From NCBI RefSeq assembly GCF_039544305.1, contig NZ_BAABLK010000092.1, forward strand, positions 27,464 to 91,463: a DNA stretch of 64,000 nt. Reading direction: 5' to 3'. The stretch is from Paeniglutamicibacter antarcticus_C. Its GTDB lineage: Bacteria > Actinomycetota > Actinomycetes > Actinomycetales > Micrococcaceae. The notes under the pieces were generated by a model. That model had not been told where the DNA came from. It searched no databases and saw only the letters and a list, made by a program, of their open reading frames with translations. Position numbers and translations under genes: made by a program. Positions 51,981-61,431 of the stretch are shown piece by piece. Within the stretch, counting starts at the first letter, position 1. Each line of letters starts with the position of its first letter.

Positions 51981-52424
51981 GTGAGTTCGATCAATGAGCT
52001 CATGGTGCTAGCTGGGGAACTTGGGGAATATGCGGCGGATCGTTTACATGGGTTGAGTGCCAAAATTGTCGTAGTTCCCCAAAGCAATGCACACCATCCC
52101 GGATATGACACCGGAGATCTGGTGCTTCAGGCCTACCGTTCCTACGGGGTGGAGGTGGTGCGGCCTATTTTGGAAGGCTATCAACGAGGGTACAACGCAC
52201 GGGCGACAGAGCGGAGGGGGTTAGTGCTGCGCTTTGTTCAGATCACCAACGGTGTGGGGGAGGCTCTTTCTCACGCCACTGAAGAGGAAAGAACTGCGAT
52301 CATCTGTGCGTTGCAGACCGGCTATCCGCCGATGCGGTTCGGCATCACCACGAGACTGAGAACGCGATACCCAGGATATGCCGATTTCTTCGACGTCACG
52401 CTGGTTGTCAGCAACCAGGCATAA
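51981..52424 (+). CDS. Unknown 147-residue protein
   Basis: GTG start preceded by AGGAAGG, a good ribosome site, eight bases away; a Met further upstream (51927) has none. No family recognised. Soluble, mixed composition, with a repeated aromatic/Arg pattern (YRSYGVEVVRP, YQRGYNARATERRGL, RLRTRYPGYADFFD). It ends two bases before the stop of a convergent small gene. Confidence 0.55.
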   Translation: MSSINELMVLAGELGEYAADRLHGLSAKIVVVPQSNAHHPGYDTGDLVLQAYRSYGVEVVRPILEGYQRGYNARATERRGLVLRFVQITNGVGEALSHATEEERTAIICALQTGYPPMRFGITTRLRTRYPGYADFFDVTLVVSNQA

Positions 52425-52426
52425 TC

Positions 52427-52729
52427 CTACTGATCGATGCCGACCACCTGATAGGTGTCAACGGATGAGACATCCATGAGCTGATCCGTAAATTCATGCA
52501 CGAATACTAGCTCCAGCAGCACGAGGTCAAGCTCACTCGGGCTGGCTTCCCGCCAGCTGCTGAATGAAATTTTTACCAGTCCGCGGATGCGAAGAGGCAG
52601 GATAAAAGTGCAGCTCTTGGGGGTACTGAGCAGGTTTCCCAGGTCTTTGACCGGTCTCCGAATTGAGGCACCAACGTTTACATCCCTTCCTGATTCGTTA
52701 GCCCCAGGTGGCGCCCCATCCGCAGGCAC
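52427..52729 (-). CDS. Unknown 100-residue protein
   Basis: GTG start three bases after the stop of the glycosyltransferase gene on the same strand, so translation could be coupled; no clear ribosome site. The C-terminal half is acidic and Leu/Val-rich (ELDLVLLELVFVHEFTDQL). No family recognised. The tight spacing to both neighbours (2 and 3 bases) is the main argument that it is real. Confidence 0.4.
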   Translation of the reverse strand: MPADGAPPGANESGRDVNVGASIRRPVKDLGNLLSTPKSCTFILPLRIRGLVKISFSSWREASPSELDLVLLELVFVHEFTDQLMDVSSVDTYQVVGIDQ

Positions 52730-52732
52730 GGA

Positions 52733-53887
52733 TCAAGCATCGGCGTGTCCCCGAATATCTGCCAAGTGATTAGAGGCATCCGGTTGTCGATTTATCATGA
52801 GCTCGGCGTATACCTCATGATGGGTGTTGGCGAGATACTGACGCTGGATCCGACGTCCTGTCGCATCCAACCCGGGAAGATCCTTCCGGCGAAGAAGGGA
52901 TCGCACCGCCTGGTCGAGTGAGTCCTCATCGACCCCTCCGGAGGTGAGTCGGAACTGAGCCAGAGACGCGTCCTGGTCCGTGTAGTGTCCGCAATCGGGT
53001 ACCGCGACGTGGGTTCCCACATCCAACGCCGCTTCCAGCCAGCCTGAATGGGTTCCGAATCGGTAGGGCAGGACACTGATATCCAAGGAGGCCAAATAGG
53101 CGAAGAGTTCTGGTTCACTGAAGTACTCGTGGACCACCAGTTTCCACTGCCCGGCCTCTGCACCTGCCTGCAGCATCCTAGCTAGTTGTGGTTGGTACTC
53201 GGCGTGTTCTGGATTCATCGGCTGGGTGTGGATATTGACTTGTAGTTTCACACGGGGCAAGCGTGCAGTGATGCGAGCCAACGGGGCGAGGATACGCGGG
53301 TCCATGTTGGGCCGTAGGCTCTTGAGGTGTACCCCGATCCTTCTGCAGGGGCCCGGGTCGCGGGACGCACGGATCCTTTCCATGGTTTCAAAATCCACCA
53401 CGTGCGGATGAGGAAGCACCTTCGCGTGGACACCCCAACGGTCATGTATTTCCCGGGCGGCACCTGAAGTCAGCGTGATCAGTGTGTCGGCTTCGGGGAT
53501 GAGCACGTCAAGTAGGGCACGGTGCGCCGCCGGATCTTGCTGATGCGGATTAATGAGGTCGTGCACGGTATACACCAAGGGTTTGCGGTGCCGACGCAGC
53601 TCTGCAACGAGTTCACGCATTTGTTGGGGACCAATAGCGTCGAACCCGAAGTGGAGGTGCATCACGTCAAAGTCTTCATGATGGTCCTTCACCCATGCCG
53701 CGGACAACATTGCTGGAGGCCACCAGCCCGATTGGCGGGATCGTGCTCCGCCATCGGGTGGGGGATCAGGGAGCCTAAGAACCATAGGACTGTTCTTCGC
53801 CTCGGGCACCTCAAGATGACGGATATAAATCTGGCTTCGTGGAACAGATGCGACCCTGATCGGTCGACTTTCGGCAATGAAGCTCAA
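52733..53887 (-). CDS. Glycosyltransferase, group 1 (GT4-like)
   Basis: 384 residues from a TTG (LSFIAESRPIRVAS) with GAGGAG six bases upstream; a much longer frame to 54295 runs over the divergent gene and is rejected. Two Rossmann-type halves: N-domain with MHLHFGFDAIGP and PLVYTVHDLINPHQQDP, C-domain with IGVHLKSLRPNMDPR, HEYFSEPELFAYLASLDISVLPYR and GTHSGWLEAALDVG, the nucleotide-sugar side. Adds a sugar to an unknown acceptor, in the cytoplasm. Divergent from the family-2 glycosyltransferase at 53998. Confidence 0.85.
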   Translation of the reverse strand: MSFIAESRPIRVASVPRSQIYIRHLEVPEAKNSPMVLRLPDPPPDGGARSRQSGWWPPAMLSAAWVKDHHEDFDVMHLHFGFDAIGPQQMRELVAELRRHRKPLVYTVHDLINPHQQDPAAHRALLDVLIPEADTLITLTSGAAREIHDRWGVHAKVLPHPHVVDFETMERIRASRDPGPCRRIGVHLKSLRPNMDPRILAPLARITARLPRVKLQVNIHTQPMNPEHAEYQPQLARMLQAGAEAGQWKLVVHEYFSEPELFAYLASLDISVLPYRFGTHSGWLEAALDVGTHVAVPDCGHYTDQDASLAQFRLTSGGVDEDSLDQAVRSLLRRKDLPGLDATGRRIQRQYLANTHHEVYAELMINRQPDASNHLADIRGHADA

Positions 53888-53997
53888 GGGGTTCTCCTCG
53901 GTGGAGTAGATAAAAGGGTCCTGAACGTATGCTGGATGGATACCGGTGTGGATGTGTCCCCACGTACCTGCGGTGCACTGAACCAGGAAGGCGGAAC

Positions 53998-54864
53998 ATG
54001 CAGGAACGAAAATTTTCGGTGCTGGTGATTGCCCATGGGAGGACAGGACACCTGCGGAGCCTGCTGGAGGGGGTGGGCCGCTCGACGGAGCTTCCCCATG
54101 AAGTAGTACTTGTGTATATGGACGAACCATATCCAGAACCAGTGGCCTGTTGTGTGCCACTGCGGGTCCTGCACGTTTCCACGGGTGTCGGTGATGCCGG
54201 CCTGCCGTTGGCACGTGCCCGCAACACCGCAGCGCGCGCCGCCGAACACCCCAATCTGGTGTTCCTGGACGTGGATTGCATTCCCTCGAGGACACTGTTC
54301 ACGGCATTGCTCGATGCCCTGCAAACTGGCCCGGTGCTGGCGATGGCGGAGCCACGGTACCTTCGGGGACCACTGGAAGAAGCACCGGCAGCTGGTGATG
54401 CCTCGTTGTTGGCAGCCTCTGTATCCCACCATGCACGCAAACACCTGGCGCGAAACACTAACAGCTCGCACCACGAGATGTTCTGGTCGCTGGGTTTCGC
54501 CATCGAAGCCAAGGTTTTCGCACCACTGGGTGGATTCGACGAGGGATTTGCCGGCTATGGCGCCGAGGACACCGACTTGGCCTTCAGGGCACGTGTTGCC
54601 GGGGTGCCGATGCGTTTTGTGGTCGAGCCGTTGTTCCACCAGCATCACGCAGTGCACAAGCCACCCTTGAACCACTTTGATGCCATTGTTCTCAATGCCC
54701 GTGCGTTCCACGCGCGCTGGGATACCTGGCCCATGGAAGGTTGGCTCGGCGCCTTCACCTCGATGGGTCTGCTGGAGTGGGATCCTTTGGCTACCGAAAT
54801 TAGCGTGCGCCGTGTCCCGACCGAGGCAGAAATTCACTCCTCCCAAAGCAACGAACCCTACTGA
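53998..54864 (+). CDS. Glycosyltransferase family 2
   Basis: 288 residues; ATG at 53998 chosen because AGGAAGG precedes it and MQERKFSVLVIAHGR starts the GT-A fold. Asp-box LDVDCIPSRTL (about 98-108) supplies the metal-binding DxD, and GGFDEGFAGYGAEDTDLAFRA (about 178-198) is the galactosyltransferase-type C-terminal motif. Uses a nucleotide sugar. Divergent from one glycosyltransferase and convergent with another, so the locus is built around it. Confidence 0.88.
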   Translation: MQERKFSVLVIAHGRTGHLRSLLEGVGRSTELPHEVVLVYMDEPYPEPVACCVPLRVLHVSTGVGDAGLPLARARNTAARAAEHPNLVFLDVDCIPSRTLFTALLDALQTGPVLAMAEPRYLRGPLEEAPAAGDASLLAASVSHHARKHLARNTNSSHHEMFWSLGFAIEAKVFAPLGGFDEGFAGYGAEDTDLAFRARVAGVPMRFVVEPLFHQHHAVHKPPLNHFDAIVLNARAFHARWDTWPMEGWLGAFTSMGLLEWDPLATEISVRRVPTEAEIHSSQSNEPY

Positions 54865-54872
54865 TAACCACT

Positions 54873-55928
54873 TCACGCGCGTGCTTGATGTATGCATGCT
54901 GAAAGCATCGATTCCACTGTCGCGGCGAAACTGGTCCGAGGCACAAACAGGGAGTTAGATAGCGCGTGCGGATCCGATGCCACAACCTCATCCAGTGTCC
55001 TCTCCCAGTTCGTCGGCAGGTCCCAGGATTCCAGGTAAGCAACCGTAGCCGAACGGTTAAGCGCGCGGGCAAAATGCAGCTGTTCGTCGTGGGGTCGAGC
55101 CTCGGGAATCAGCAACACCGGTTTTCCGCTCTCTGCCGCGGCAACAACAGCATTATGGCCAGCGGAACTGATCACCACGTCAGCGCTGCGCAAAATCGGA
55201 CCTGGGTCCGGGAGGACACCGTGCAGTCTCATGTTTTCCGGCAACCTGCTTCCCGTGCCATCCACCGAACCCACCACATCCCATTGCCAACCCGGCGAAG
55301 ACGCTGCCGCGGCAGCCAGATACCTCACAGGGATCGAGGCAGCCAAGGATGTTTGGACCACGACACTGCGACGGGAACCTGTCGAACGGGTCTGGAGGAA
55401 GGGATCCACCTTGGGTTGGGGAACTGCCAGATAATGGCTCTTGTCGCCAAAAGCTTCCAAGTGCTCAGGATCCTCCAGCGAAGCTGGAAAGTAGCCGAAG
55501 AGGGCATCGGAAAGTGCATAGGCCAGTTGGTGCGCATGATCTTGACGGTTCCCTGGCATCCGCCGAAATGCCACGGGATAACCGCTCAAACGAGCGAACA
55601 GAGCAACCTCGACAGACACATCCACCATCACCACATCCGGGGCAAAGCGGGCCCAGGCTTGGTTCAACATGGAAAAGCGCTGCTGGATGGCAGGACCCAC
55701 CGGAGCATAGTGAAGGTAGTCGTCTTCGCGCATTCGTCCCACCGGTATGTCTGGGCCGGCATCGGGAGGAAGAGCCACATAGTCCGCGACTGCCGGCAGC
55801 AGGTCGTTTCTGCGTGGCCCAGTGCTAGCTACCTGTACGCTCAGGCCCTCGAGTTCCGTCAGACGGCGAGCATGACGCACGTGTCCGGTGCCAAAATGAT
55901 GCGCATAATAGGAGACCTTGAAATTCAC
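54873..55928 (-). CDS. MurG-like glycosyltransferase
   Basis: 351 residues, GTG start (MNFKVSYYAHHFGTGHVRHA) overlapping the upstream stop by four bases. The GxGH-type N-terminal motif (HHFGTGHVRHARRL) and C-terminal SSAGHNAVVAAAESGKPVLLIPEARPHDEQ match the GT1/GT28 type (MurG, UGT and glycan synthases). Likely transfers a sugar to a lipid or small-molecule acceptor. Co-transcribed with the GT4 gene upstream. Confidence 0.85.
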   Translation of the reverse strand: MNFKVSYYAHHFGTGHVRHARRLTELEGLSVQVASTGPRRNDLLPAVADYVALPPDAGPDIPVGRMREDDYLHYAPVGPAIQQRFSMLNQAWARFAPDVVMVDVSVEVALFARLSGYPVAFRRMPGNRQDHAHQLAYALSDALFGYFPASLEDPEHLEAFGDKSHYLAVPQPKVDPFLQTRSTGSRRSVVVQTSLAASIPVRYLAAAAASSPGWQWDVVGSVDGTGSRLPENMRLHGVLPDPGPILRSADVVISSAGHNAVVAAAESGKPVLLIPEARPHDEQLHFARALNRSATVAYLESWDLPTNWERTLDEVVASDPHALSNSLFVPRTSFAATVESMLSACIHQARA

Positions 55929-57004
55929 CTCAACCGTCCCTGAGCATCCTGTGGTACCCGCAGCACCGAACGCAGTTGCCTCTCGTAGGCGGTGATCATC
56001 GAATCAAGACCAAAGGCCTGGGCGCTGTCACGCACTTCCTGGCGGTCCATTTCCCTGGCCAAGACGATGGCGTTTGCCAGTGCGTGGGCGTTTCTGTGGG
56101 TGGCAACAACACCGGAGCGTCGACTGATGATTTCACTCATGGCCCCTGCCGGAAGTGCGGCAACCGGAGTGCCGCAGGCAATGGCTTCGAGTGTGGTGAG
56201 CCCAAAAGGTTCCTCCCACAACGGGGAGGAAATGAACACCTGGGCCGCAGCGATCACCTGGCGTAGGCACGGCTGGTCCAGGTGTCCCAGGTAGGTGATG
56301 TCGGCGTCCAACTCGGGCTCGATGAGGGACCGGAAATATTCGTGATCCTGGACTGGTCCGGCGATCCGCAATTTCATGCTGGTTGCCCGGGCCGCGGCAA
56401 TAGCCAGATGGGTTCCCTTTTCCGGGGTGATACGCCCGGTCCAGGCCGCGGTTCCGGGTTCGACCGCGACGTCACTCATCCAGCTGTTCAACGCGATGCC
56501 ATTGTGGATGACCGATATCTCTGGCAACCAGCTGCGCCAATGGATGGCATTGGCATGGGACACGGTGATGTGACGATGCGCCGGCTCAGATTCCCACCCA
56601 GCGGAACCAAAAATCTCGGCCAAACGGGGCAGCACGGGGGTATGCAGGACATGCAATGTCGGTACCGAAGTAAGCTGCAGGTGGGGCAGAGGGCTCAGAG
56701 AGTTATTCAGGACTGCATCGAACCTTCCAGCGCGAACACTCTTGATGGCGAGGTCCATGGCGCCGTCCAAGGCCGCATGCTGGCGATGTCTCCCATGGCT
56801 CTCCGGGTATCCGGCAACACTAAATTCCTGTGCCAGCACCGGCTCGAAGGCGCACGAAGGGTTACTGCCTTCCTTGGCAAAAAGCGTGACATCGTGCCCC
56901 CGGGAGGAAAGGCCGGCCACCAAGTGGCCCGTGTGTGATTCCATGCCTCCGGCAAAGGGCTGAGAGATCGGATGGTGCAGATGCGCTAAGACCGCTATTC
57001 GCAT
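55925..57004 (-). CDS. Glycosyltransferase, group 1 (GT4)
   Basis: 359 residues from MRIAVLAHLHHPISQP, with GGAGG eight bases upstream; in-frame extension to 57124 is unlikely. Glycine-rich acceptor loop PFAGGMESHTGHLVAGLSSRGHDVTLFA (about 18-45), and C-terminal EEPFGLTTLEAIACGTPVAALPAGAMSEII (about 278-307) with the GT4 E-x7-E pattern. First gene of a two-gene operon with the MurG-like enzyme. Product unknown. Confidence 0.9.
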   Translation of the reverse strand: MRIAVLAHLHHPISQPFAGGMESHTGHLVAGLSSRGHDVTLFAKEGSNPSCAFEPVLAQEFSVAGYPESHGRHRQHAALDGAMDLAIKSVRAGRFDAVLNNSLSPLPHLQLTSVPTLHVLHTPVLPRLAEIFGSAGWESEPAHRHITVSHANAIHWRSWLPEISVIHNGIALNSWMSDVAVEPGTAAWTGRITPEKGTHLAIAAARATSMKLRIAGPVQDHEYFRSLIEPELDADITYLGHLDQPCLRQVIAAAQVFISSPLWEEPFGLTTLEAIACGTPVAALPAGAMSEIISRRSGVVATHRNAHALANAIVLAREMDRQEVRDSAQAFGLDSMITAYERQLRSVLRVPQDAQGRLR

Positions 57005-57629
57005 GGGACGGCCCTCCGAGCTGTTTTCGAAGAACGTGAGCAGATCCGCATCGACAGCTGACTCCTTCGCAGAGTTATCAAGAAAATGTAAAATCCAACC
57101 CTTCCCAACACGGCAAGGGCGCATTTACTGAGGATATGTGCGAAAAGCATGACCTGGATAGCACTTTGCACTGTAGTTGCTCGAATTCCCCACAGGAGCA
57201 GGACTTCCCAGCGCAGTCATTCCACCCCACACCTCACATGTGACTCCCAGTTGTTTGATGCCACGAAGATTAGCCCTTATTTTATCCACCCGATAACCGA
57301 CCCCTGATCTCCACGAGATATCCAGGGAGCTAAGCGTTCACGACGTCATGGCTATCTTGTTCTTGTTCCCCGTGCGGCCACCGTGCGGGTTCTCCAGAAG
57401 ATTGGCGCGACGGGGGACAGCGAAGCTGAAGGTTCCCCGATCGAAATGATTCAATTGCCTGGGCCCAGCACATGATGCTCGACGCCGAATAAGCAGTTCT
57501 TAGGCAACCCACCACGGTCCGCCATGAGGCAACACTCGAGCGACAAAGCGGACCTGGCCGATGAGGGGGGGCACGACAACCCGTCGTGGCCCCCTCACTT
57601 GCTTGGATTCCAGGTGACCTATCCGCCGA
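57005..57629. other. Spacer upstream of glycosyltransferase operon
   Basis: 625 bases, no supported gene. It should carry the glycosyltransferase promoter; near 57275-57295 the DNA is locally AT-rich (CCCTTATTTTATCC). The left-hand end of the next gene's transcript is marked by the hairpin at 57563-57597. Confidence 0.35.
57563..57597 (-). terminator. Hairpin downstream of Zn-alcohol dehydrogenase gene
   Basis: GGGGGGCACGAC pairs with GTCGTGGCCCCC apart from one mismatch, loop of five bases. It lies 33 bases past the dehydrogenase stop. No clear T-tract follows. Confidence 0.5.
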
Positions 57630-58802
57630 TCAGGGCTCCAGTACGACCTTGATGCAACCGTCCTGCTTTTTTTGGAATGTCTCATACAGCTCGGGTCCGC
57701 GCGAGAGGGGAGCGGTGTGGGTCACCAGGTCATCGAGTCCCAGCGGATCCTTGGGATCTTCGGTGAAGGGCAGCAGCTTCTGGGTCCAGCTGCGGACGTT
57801 GCACTGTCCTTCGCGCAGTTGGATCTGTTTGTCGAACAGGTCAACCATTGGCATCGGTGTGGCTGCGCCGGCGTAAAGCCCGCTGAGGGAAACCGTTCCG
57901 CCTCGACGCACGGCGGCGATGGCCGTGTGCAGGACCGAGGTCCGGTCAACGGAAATCGTTTCCATGGCTTTCTGCCCCAACTTCTTGGGCATCAACCCGG
58001 CACTGGCCTGCACCAGTTTTCCGCCGGTGGACCCGTGCGCTTCCAAACCAACGGCATCAAGGATGGAATCCGGTCCCCGCTTGGTCATTTCCTGCAGCTC
58101 CGCAACGATGTCCTTGGAGAAATCAAGGACTTCCACGCCATGCCGCGATGCCATGTCTCGTCGCTCGGGAACTGGGTCGATGGCGATGACCCGGTGACCC
58201 AGATGCACCCCGATCCTTGCGGCCAGCTGGCCCACAGGACCCAAACCGAATACCGCGAGGGTGCCGCCATCAGGAACGTCCGCGTAGTCGACGCCTTGCC
58301 AGGCGGTGGGCAGGATGTCGGACAAGAAGAGGTATCGGTGATCGGGCAGCTCGCTGCCCACCACCATCGCGCCATAGTCACCGTGGGGCACACGAAGGTA
58401 TTCTGCTTGCCCACCTGGCACACTGCCGTATAGCTCGGAGAACCCCATGAAGGCGGCACCTTTGCCGTGACTGCGGACCTGGGTCGTTTCGCACTGTGAC
58501 TGCAGGTCCCGGTCGCACATCCAGCAGTGACCGCAGGCAACATTGAAGGGAATGACGACGCGGTCCCCGACCTTGACCCGGGAGACCGCGGAACCCACTT
58601 CCTGGACGATACCCATTGGCTCGTGCCCGATGATGTCCCCGGCGTGCATGTATGGACCCAAAACTTCATACAGATGGAGGTCTGAGCCGCAAATTGCCGT
58701 TGAGGTCACTTTGATGATGATGTCAGTGGGTTCCTGGATCTGCGGATCCGGGACTTCGGTGTATTCGATATTCCGCTTGCCTTGCCAGGTCAATGCCTTC
58801 AT
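57630..58802 (-). CDS. Zinc-dependent alcohol dehydrogenase
   Basis: 390 residues, MDR superfamily. Catalytic zinc: Cys38 in AICGSDLH, His60 and Glu61 in GHEPMG. Structural zinc: Cys90, 93, 96, 104 (CGHCWMCDRDLQSQC). Rossmann motif VFGLGPVGQLAARIG (about 183-197). The extended insertion after residue 240 and the general layout are close to glutathione-independent formaldehyde dehydrogenases (FdhA type). It oxidises an alcohol or aldehyde hydrate with NAD. No formaldehyde genes are adjacent. Confidence 0.9.
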   Translation of the reverse strand: MKALTWQGKRNIEYTEVPDPQIQEPTDIIIKVTSTAICGSDLHLYEVLGPYMHAGDIIGHEPMGIVQEVGSAVSRVKVGDRVVIPFNVACGHCWMCDRDLQSQCETTQVRSHGKGAAFMGFSELYGSVPGGQAEYLRVPHGDYGAMVVGSELPDHRYLFLSDILPTAWQGVDYADVPDGGTLAVFGLGPVGQLAARIGVHLGHRVIAIDPVPERRDMASRHGVEVLDFSKDIVAELQEMTKRGPDSILDAVGLEAHGSTGGKLVQASAGLMPKKLGQKAMETISVDRTSVLHTAIAAVRRGGTVSLSGLYAGAATPMPMVDLFDKQIQLREGQCNVRSWTQKLLPFTEDPKDPLGLDDLVTHTAPLSRGPELYETFQKKQDGCIKVVLEP

Positions 58803-59271
58803 TTCTTGGCTCCTCAGTAGGTGAAACGAAAATTTCCATTCCAGTTAAACAGCGAAGCAGGGCAATAGCAATACTTTGGTCGTTGGGACACACTCCTGCC
58901 TCCCGGAAGCTGCTCACCGATGTGTCCATTACTTACATGAACCTGCCAACTCCATTCAGGATTTTGCTTTGAAACACGCCAGAAGGTGGCTGCGTCTCGG
59001 GTAAAAACTCCTTGGTGGGGATTGTGAACCCTGAAACTCGTTCTGGGCCAACAGAAGCCTGTGAGGGCGGCCGTTACATTGGAGGCAGGGGATAGGAGGG
59101 GAATAGCAATCGGCTCCTCAGCCAGCGGGGACTATCGCAGAATCCGAGAATCGAGCTAAAACGGTGGAGAGCGCAGGGTCTTTCCTTTAGGATCGATTCG
59201 ACCAGTGGTGGGTGCGCTGTCTGGCGCAACGCTGGATGTGGAAGCAACATATACCGGATGAGGTGACGCGA
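58803..59271. other. Divergent spacer ADH / HAD gene
   Basis: 469 bases, no supported gene. Promoters of both flanking genes must lie here. No striking repeat found. Confidence 0.3.
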
Positions 59272-59952
59272 ATGGGTAAGCGGTATGGAGTTTTGTTCGA
59301 CGTGGACGGCACCTTGGTTGATTCAAACTTTCACCACACGATGGCATGGTGGCAGGCTTTCCGTCGTTTTGGTCATGATGTTCCCATGGCGGAAATCAAC
59401 CGTGCGATCGGCATGGGAGGCTCCAAGCTCATAGAGCACCTGCTGGGTGAAGAACGGAACCGGGAAGAGGACGCCGAACTCGAAGCGACCCACGGCGCTG
59501 TATTTGCCACCTACTGGCCCGGATTGCGACCTTTCGAAAAAGCCGCGGATTTACTGGAATTATGCGCCGCGAAGGGATTGGTCACGGTTCTTGCCTCTTC
59601 GGCCTCGAGGCAGGATTTGGGTGTCTTGCGCGGCATCATTGACGCTGAAGACGCCATCACCGCCGCTACTTGCTCTGCTGATGCGCAGAATACCAAACCG
59701 TCTCCCGACATTCTCCAAGCGGCTCTCACCCAGGGTGATTTCACGGCGGAGAATGCGGTGTGTGTGGGGGATTCGGTATGGGACGTCTTGGCCGCCTCAA
59801 AGCTGGCGATACCATCGATTGGGATTGCCTCTGGTGGTACGAGCGAAGCAGAACTGCGCGAGGCCGGAGCACTTGAGGTATACAAGAATATTCAAGAGTT
59901 GTTCGAAGCATTCGAAGGAAGCCTGTTGGGAACCCTGTCACCTAACACCTGA
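59272..59952 (+). CDS. HAD-superfamily hydrolase (phosphatase-like)
   Basis: 226 residues from MGKRYGVLFDVDGTLVDSN, with GAGGTGACGC upstream; the frame extends 20 codons further without a ribosome site. HAD motifs: I LFDVDGTLV (8-16), II LASSAS, III Lys in NTKPSPDI, IV CVGDSVWDV. Beta-phosphoglucomutase/phosphoglycolate phosphatase-like subgroup. Removes phosphate from a small metabolite, possibly a sugar phosphate. Confidence 0.9.
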   Translation: MGKRYGVLFDVDGTLVDSNFHHTMAWWQAFRRFGHDVPMAEINRAIGMGGSKLIEHLLGEERNREEDAELEATHGAVFATYWPGLRPFEKAADLLELCAAKGLVTVLASSASRQDLGVLRGIIDAEDAITAATCSADAQNTKPSPDILQAALTQGDFTAENAVCVGDSVWDVLAASKLAIPSIGIASGGTSEAELREAGALEVYKNIQELFEAFEGSLLGTLSPNT

Positions 59953-60104
59953 ACAGCTCATCACCCTGATCCGCAGACCCCCGCGTCACGGCCAGGATAC
60001 TGGGCACAAGGGTCGAAACCACCCCAAGGACCACGACCCGTGCGCCTTGGCGCCCCTCGTAGATCTCCGCTGGATGTTCTCGCCCCAGACGGAGCTATCT
60101 GAAG
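59953..60104. other. Convergent spacer
   Basis: 152 bases; no supported gene or clear hairpin. Confidence 0.25.
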
Positions 60105-61187
60105 CTACATGGGGAACCAGGACGCGGATCGTTCAAGGACTTCGCTAAACCCGCCAGCATGAAAGTGCTGACGTTGCACCATCGCGCCGTTCCCCTGCCG
60201 CATGATTCGCTCCAACCCATTTGCGACGTATCCGGTGTCTTCGCTTTGGGCCAGTGCATCCTTGGTGTAGATCAGCAGTTCTTCGAACATCGCGGCCATG
60301 CTGGTCTTGGTTCCGGTACGCAGGTTCAAATGGTTTCCTTGAATACCGAATTTCGCTGCCTGCCAATGAGCGACATCGTAGACTTCCGGCGGAGCAGTGG
60401 GCACCGCTGAGGCACGGCCTAGCCCCGTGGTGACTAATGCACGGATGATCAGTGCCAGTAAGACCGTGTCGGCTGTTTGAAGTTGGGCATCGGCAACCCT
60501 GACCTCCACCGTGGGGTACTTGGTCGAGAGCCGAGCGCCCCAACCAATATGACCGTCATCCAGAACCACGTCGGAGGAAAGCAGGAACTCCATGCGCTCG
60601 GAGTAATCCTCGGGCCCGGCGAAGTAGGGCGGGATTCCCTGCACTGACCACCGTCGGTTGTGGATGGCACGCCAAGAAGCGAATCCGGTGTCTGCCCCAC
60701 GCCAATACGGCGAGTTGGCACCTAATGCGGTCAACAATGGCAACCACGGACGCAATGAGTTCAGGGCCTTGACCCCGGACTCGAGGTCCTCGACACCCAC
60801 ATGTACATGGGTACTGCCTATGTAGTGTTCCGCGGCGATCGCAGGACAAAATTTGTTGATGGCATGGTAGCGATCCGAGGCGGAGATCGTAGCAGCGGTT
60901 GGTTGGATCCGCGGAGGGGTGCCTAAAGCGTGAAGTTGCAGCCCCGCTTCCGCCGCTAGACCTGAAAGCGTTCGCCGCATACGCGAAACGGAGTCTATGG
61001 CTTCTTGAGAGTGGGTGAAGACCGGTGAGCTGGTTTCGAGTTGGCAGGCGAGTAATTCCGAATGGATTGTGTCGTTTCCAGCATCCAGCTCTTCGATTTG
61101 CTCGTGCAGGCTTTGTGGCGGAGCTGCAGGGTACCCGGTGTCGGGGCGAATGAAGAAGAACTCTTCTTCGATTCCGAAAGTGCGCAT
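60105..61187 (-). CDS. Carboxylate-amine ligase, YbdK/GCS2 type
   Basis: 360 residues, starting MRTFGIEEEFFFIRPDTGY, the GIEEEF signature of the glutamate-cysteine ligase type 2 family. HYIGSTHVHVGVED (about 115-128) and the substrate and ATP loops around RWSVQGIPPYFAGPEDY follow. Family members join a carboxylate to an amine with ATP (glutamylcysteine-type bonds). In actinobacteria, which rely on mycothiol or other thiols, such enzymes often serve specialised pathways. Upstream of the CDGSH/di-iron pair on the same strand. Confidence 0.88.
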   Translation of the reverse strand: MRTFGIEEEFFFIRPDTGYPAAPPQSLHEQIEELDAGNDTIHSELLACQLETSSPVFTHSQEAIDSVSRMRRTLSGLAAEAGLQLHALGTPPRIQPTAATISASDRYHAINKFCPAIAAEHYIGSTHVHVGVEDLESGVKALNSLRPWLPLLTALGANSPYWRGADTGFASWRAIHNRRWSVQGIPPYFAGPEDYSERMEFLLSSDVVLDDGHIGWGARLSTKYPTVEVRVADAQLQTADTVLLALIIRALVTTGLGRASAVPTAPPEVYDVAHWQAAKFGIQGNHLNLRTGTKTSMAAMFEELLIYTKDALAQSEDTGYVANGLERIMRQGNGAMVQRQHFHAGGFSEVLERSASWFPM

Positions 61188-61266
61188 GTTTTCCTTGCCT
61201 TACATCAATAGTGAGGACGAACCGAAGGGACCTGTATGAGCATCAAACACCAAAGCCGGTAACGTG

Positions 61267-61347
61267 CCACGGGCCAGGGAGTCCGGGATGTGACTGCCTG
61301 GCCGTGGAAGGTTTTCGGCTGAGGATACTGCTTCATGCAGTCCTCGG
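61267..61347. terminator. Two tandem hairpins in the 61188-61431 gap
   Basis: CCACGGGCCAGG (61267-61278) pairs with CCTGGCCGTGG (61297-61307), one-base bulge, followed on the plus strand by AAGGTTTT. A second stem, GAGGATACTGC/GCAGTCCTC, spans 61321-61346. They lie between the stop of the CDGSH gene and the start of the ligase gene and probably end the di-iron/CDGSH transcript. Confidence 0.45.
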
Positions 61348-61431
61348 GCTCGGTCCCGTTGGATCCCGAGAACTTAGATTTCTCGATCGTTAAGGATTCG
61401 CGGTGCAGCCAAGGCAGTGCATGAGGATTCG

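Noticed and set aside
53888..54295. N-terminal extension of the minus-strand glycosyltransferase
   Set aside because: It overlaps the well-supported family-2 glycosyltransferase on the other strand, has no glycosyltransferase similarity, and a TTG with GAGGAG gives a normal-length protein.
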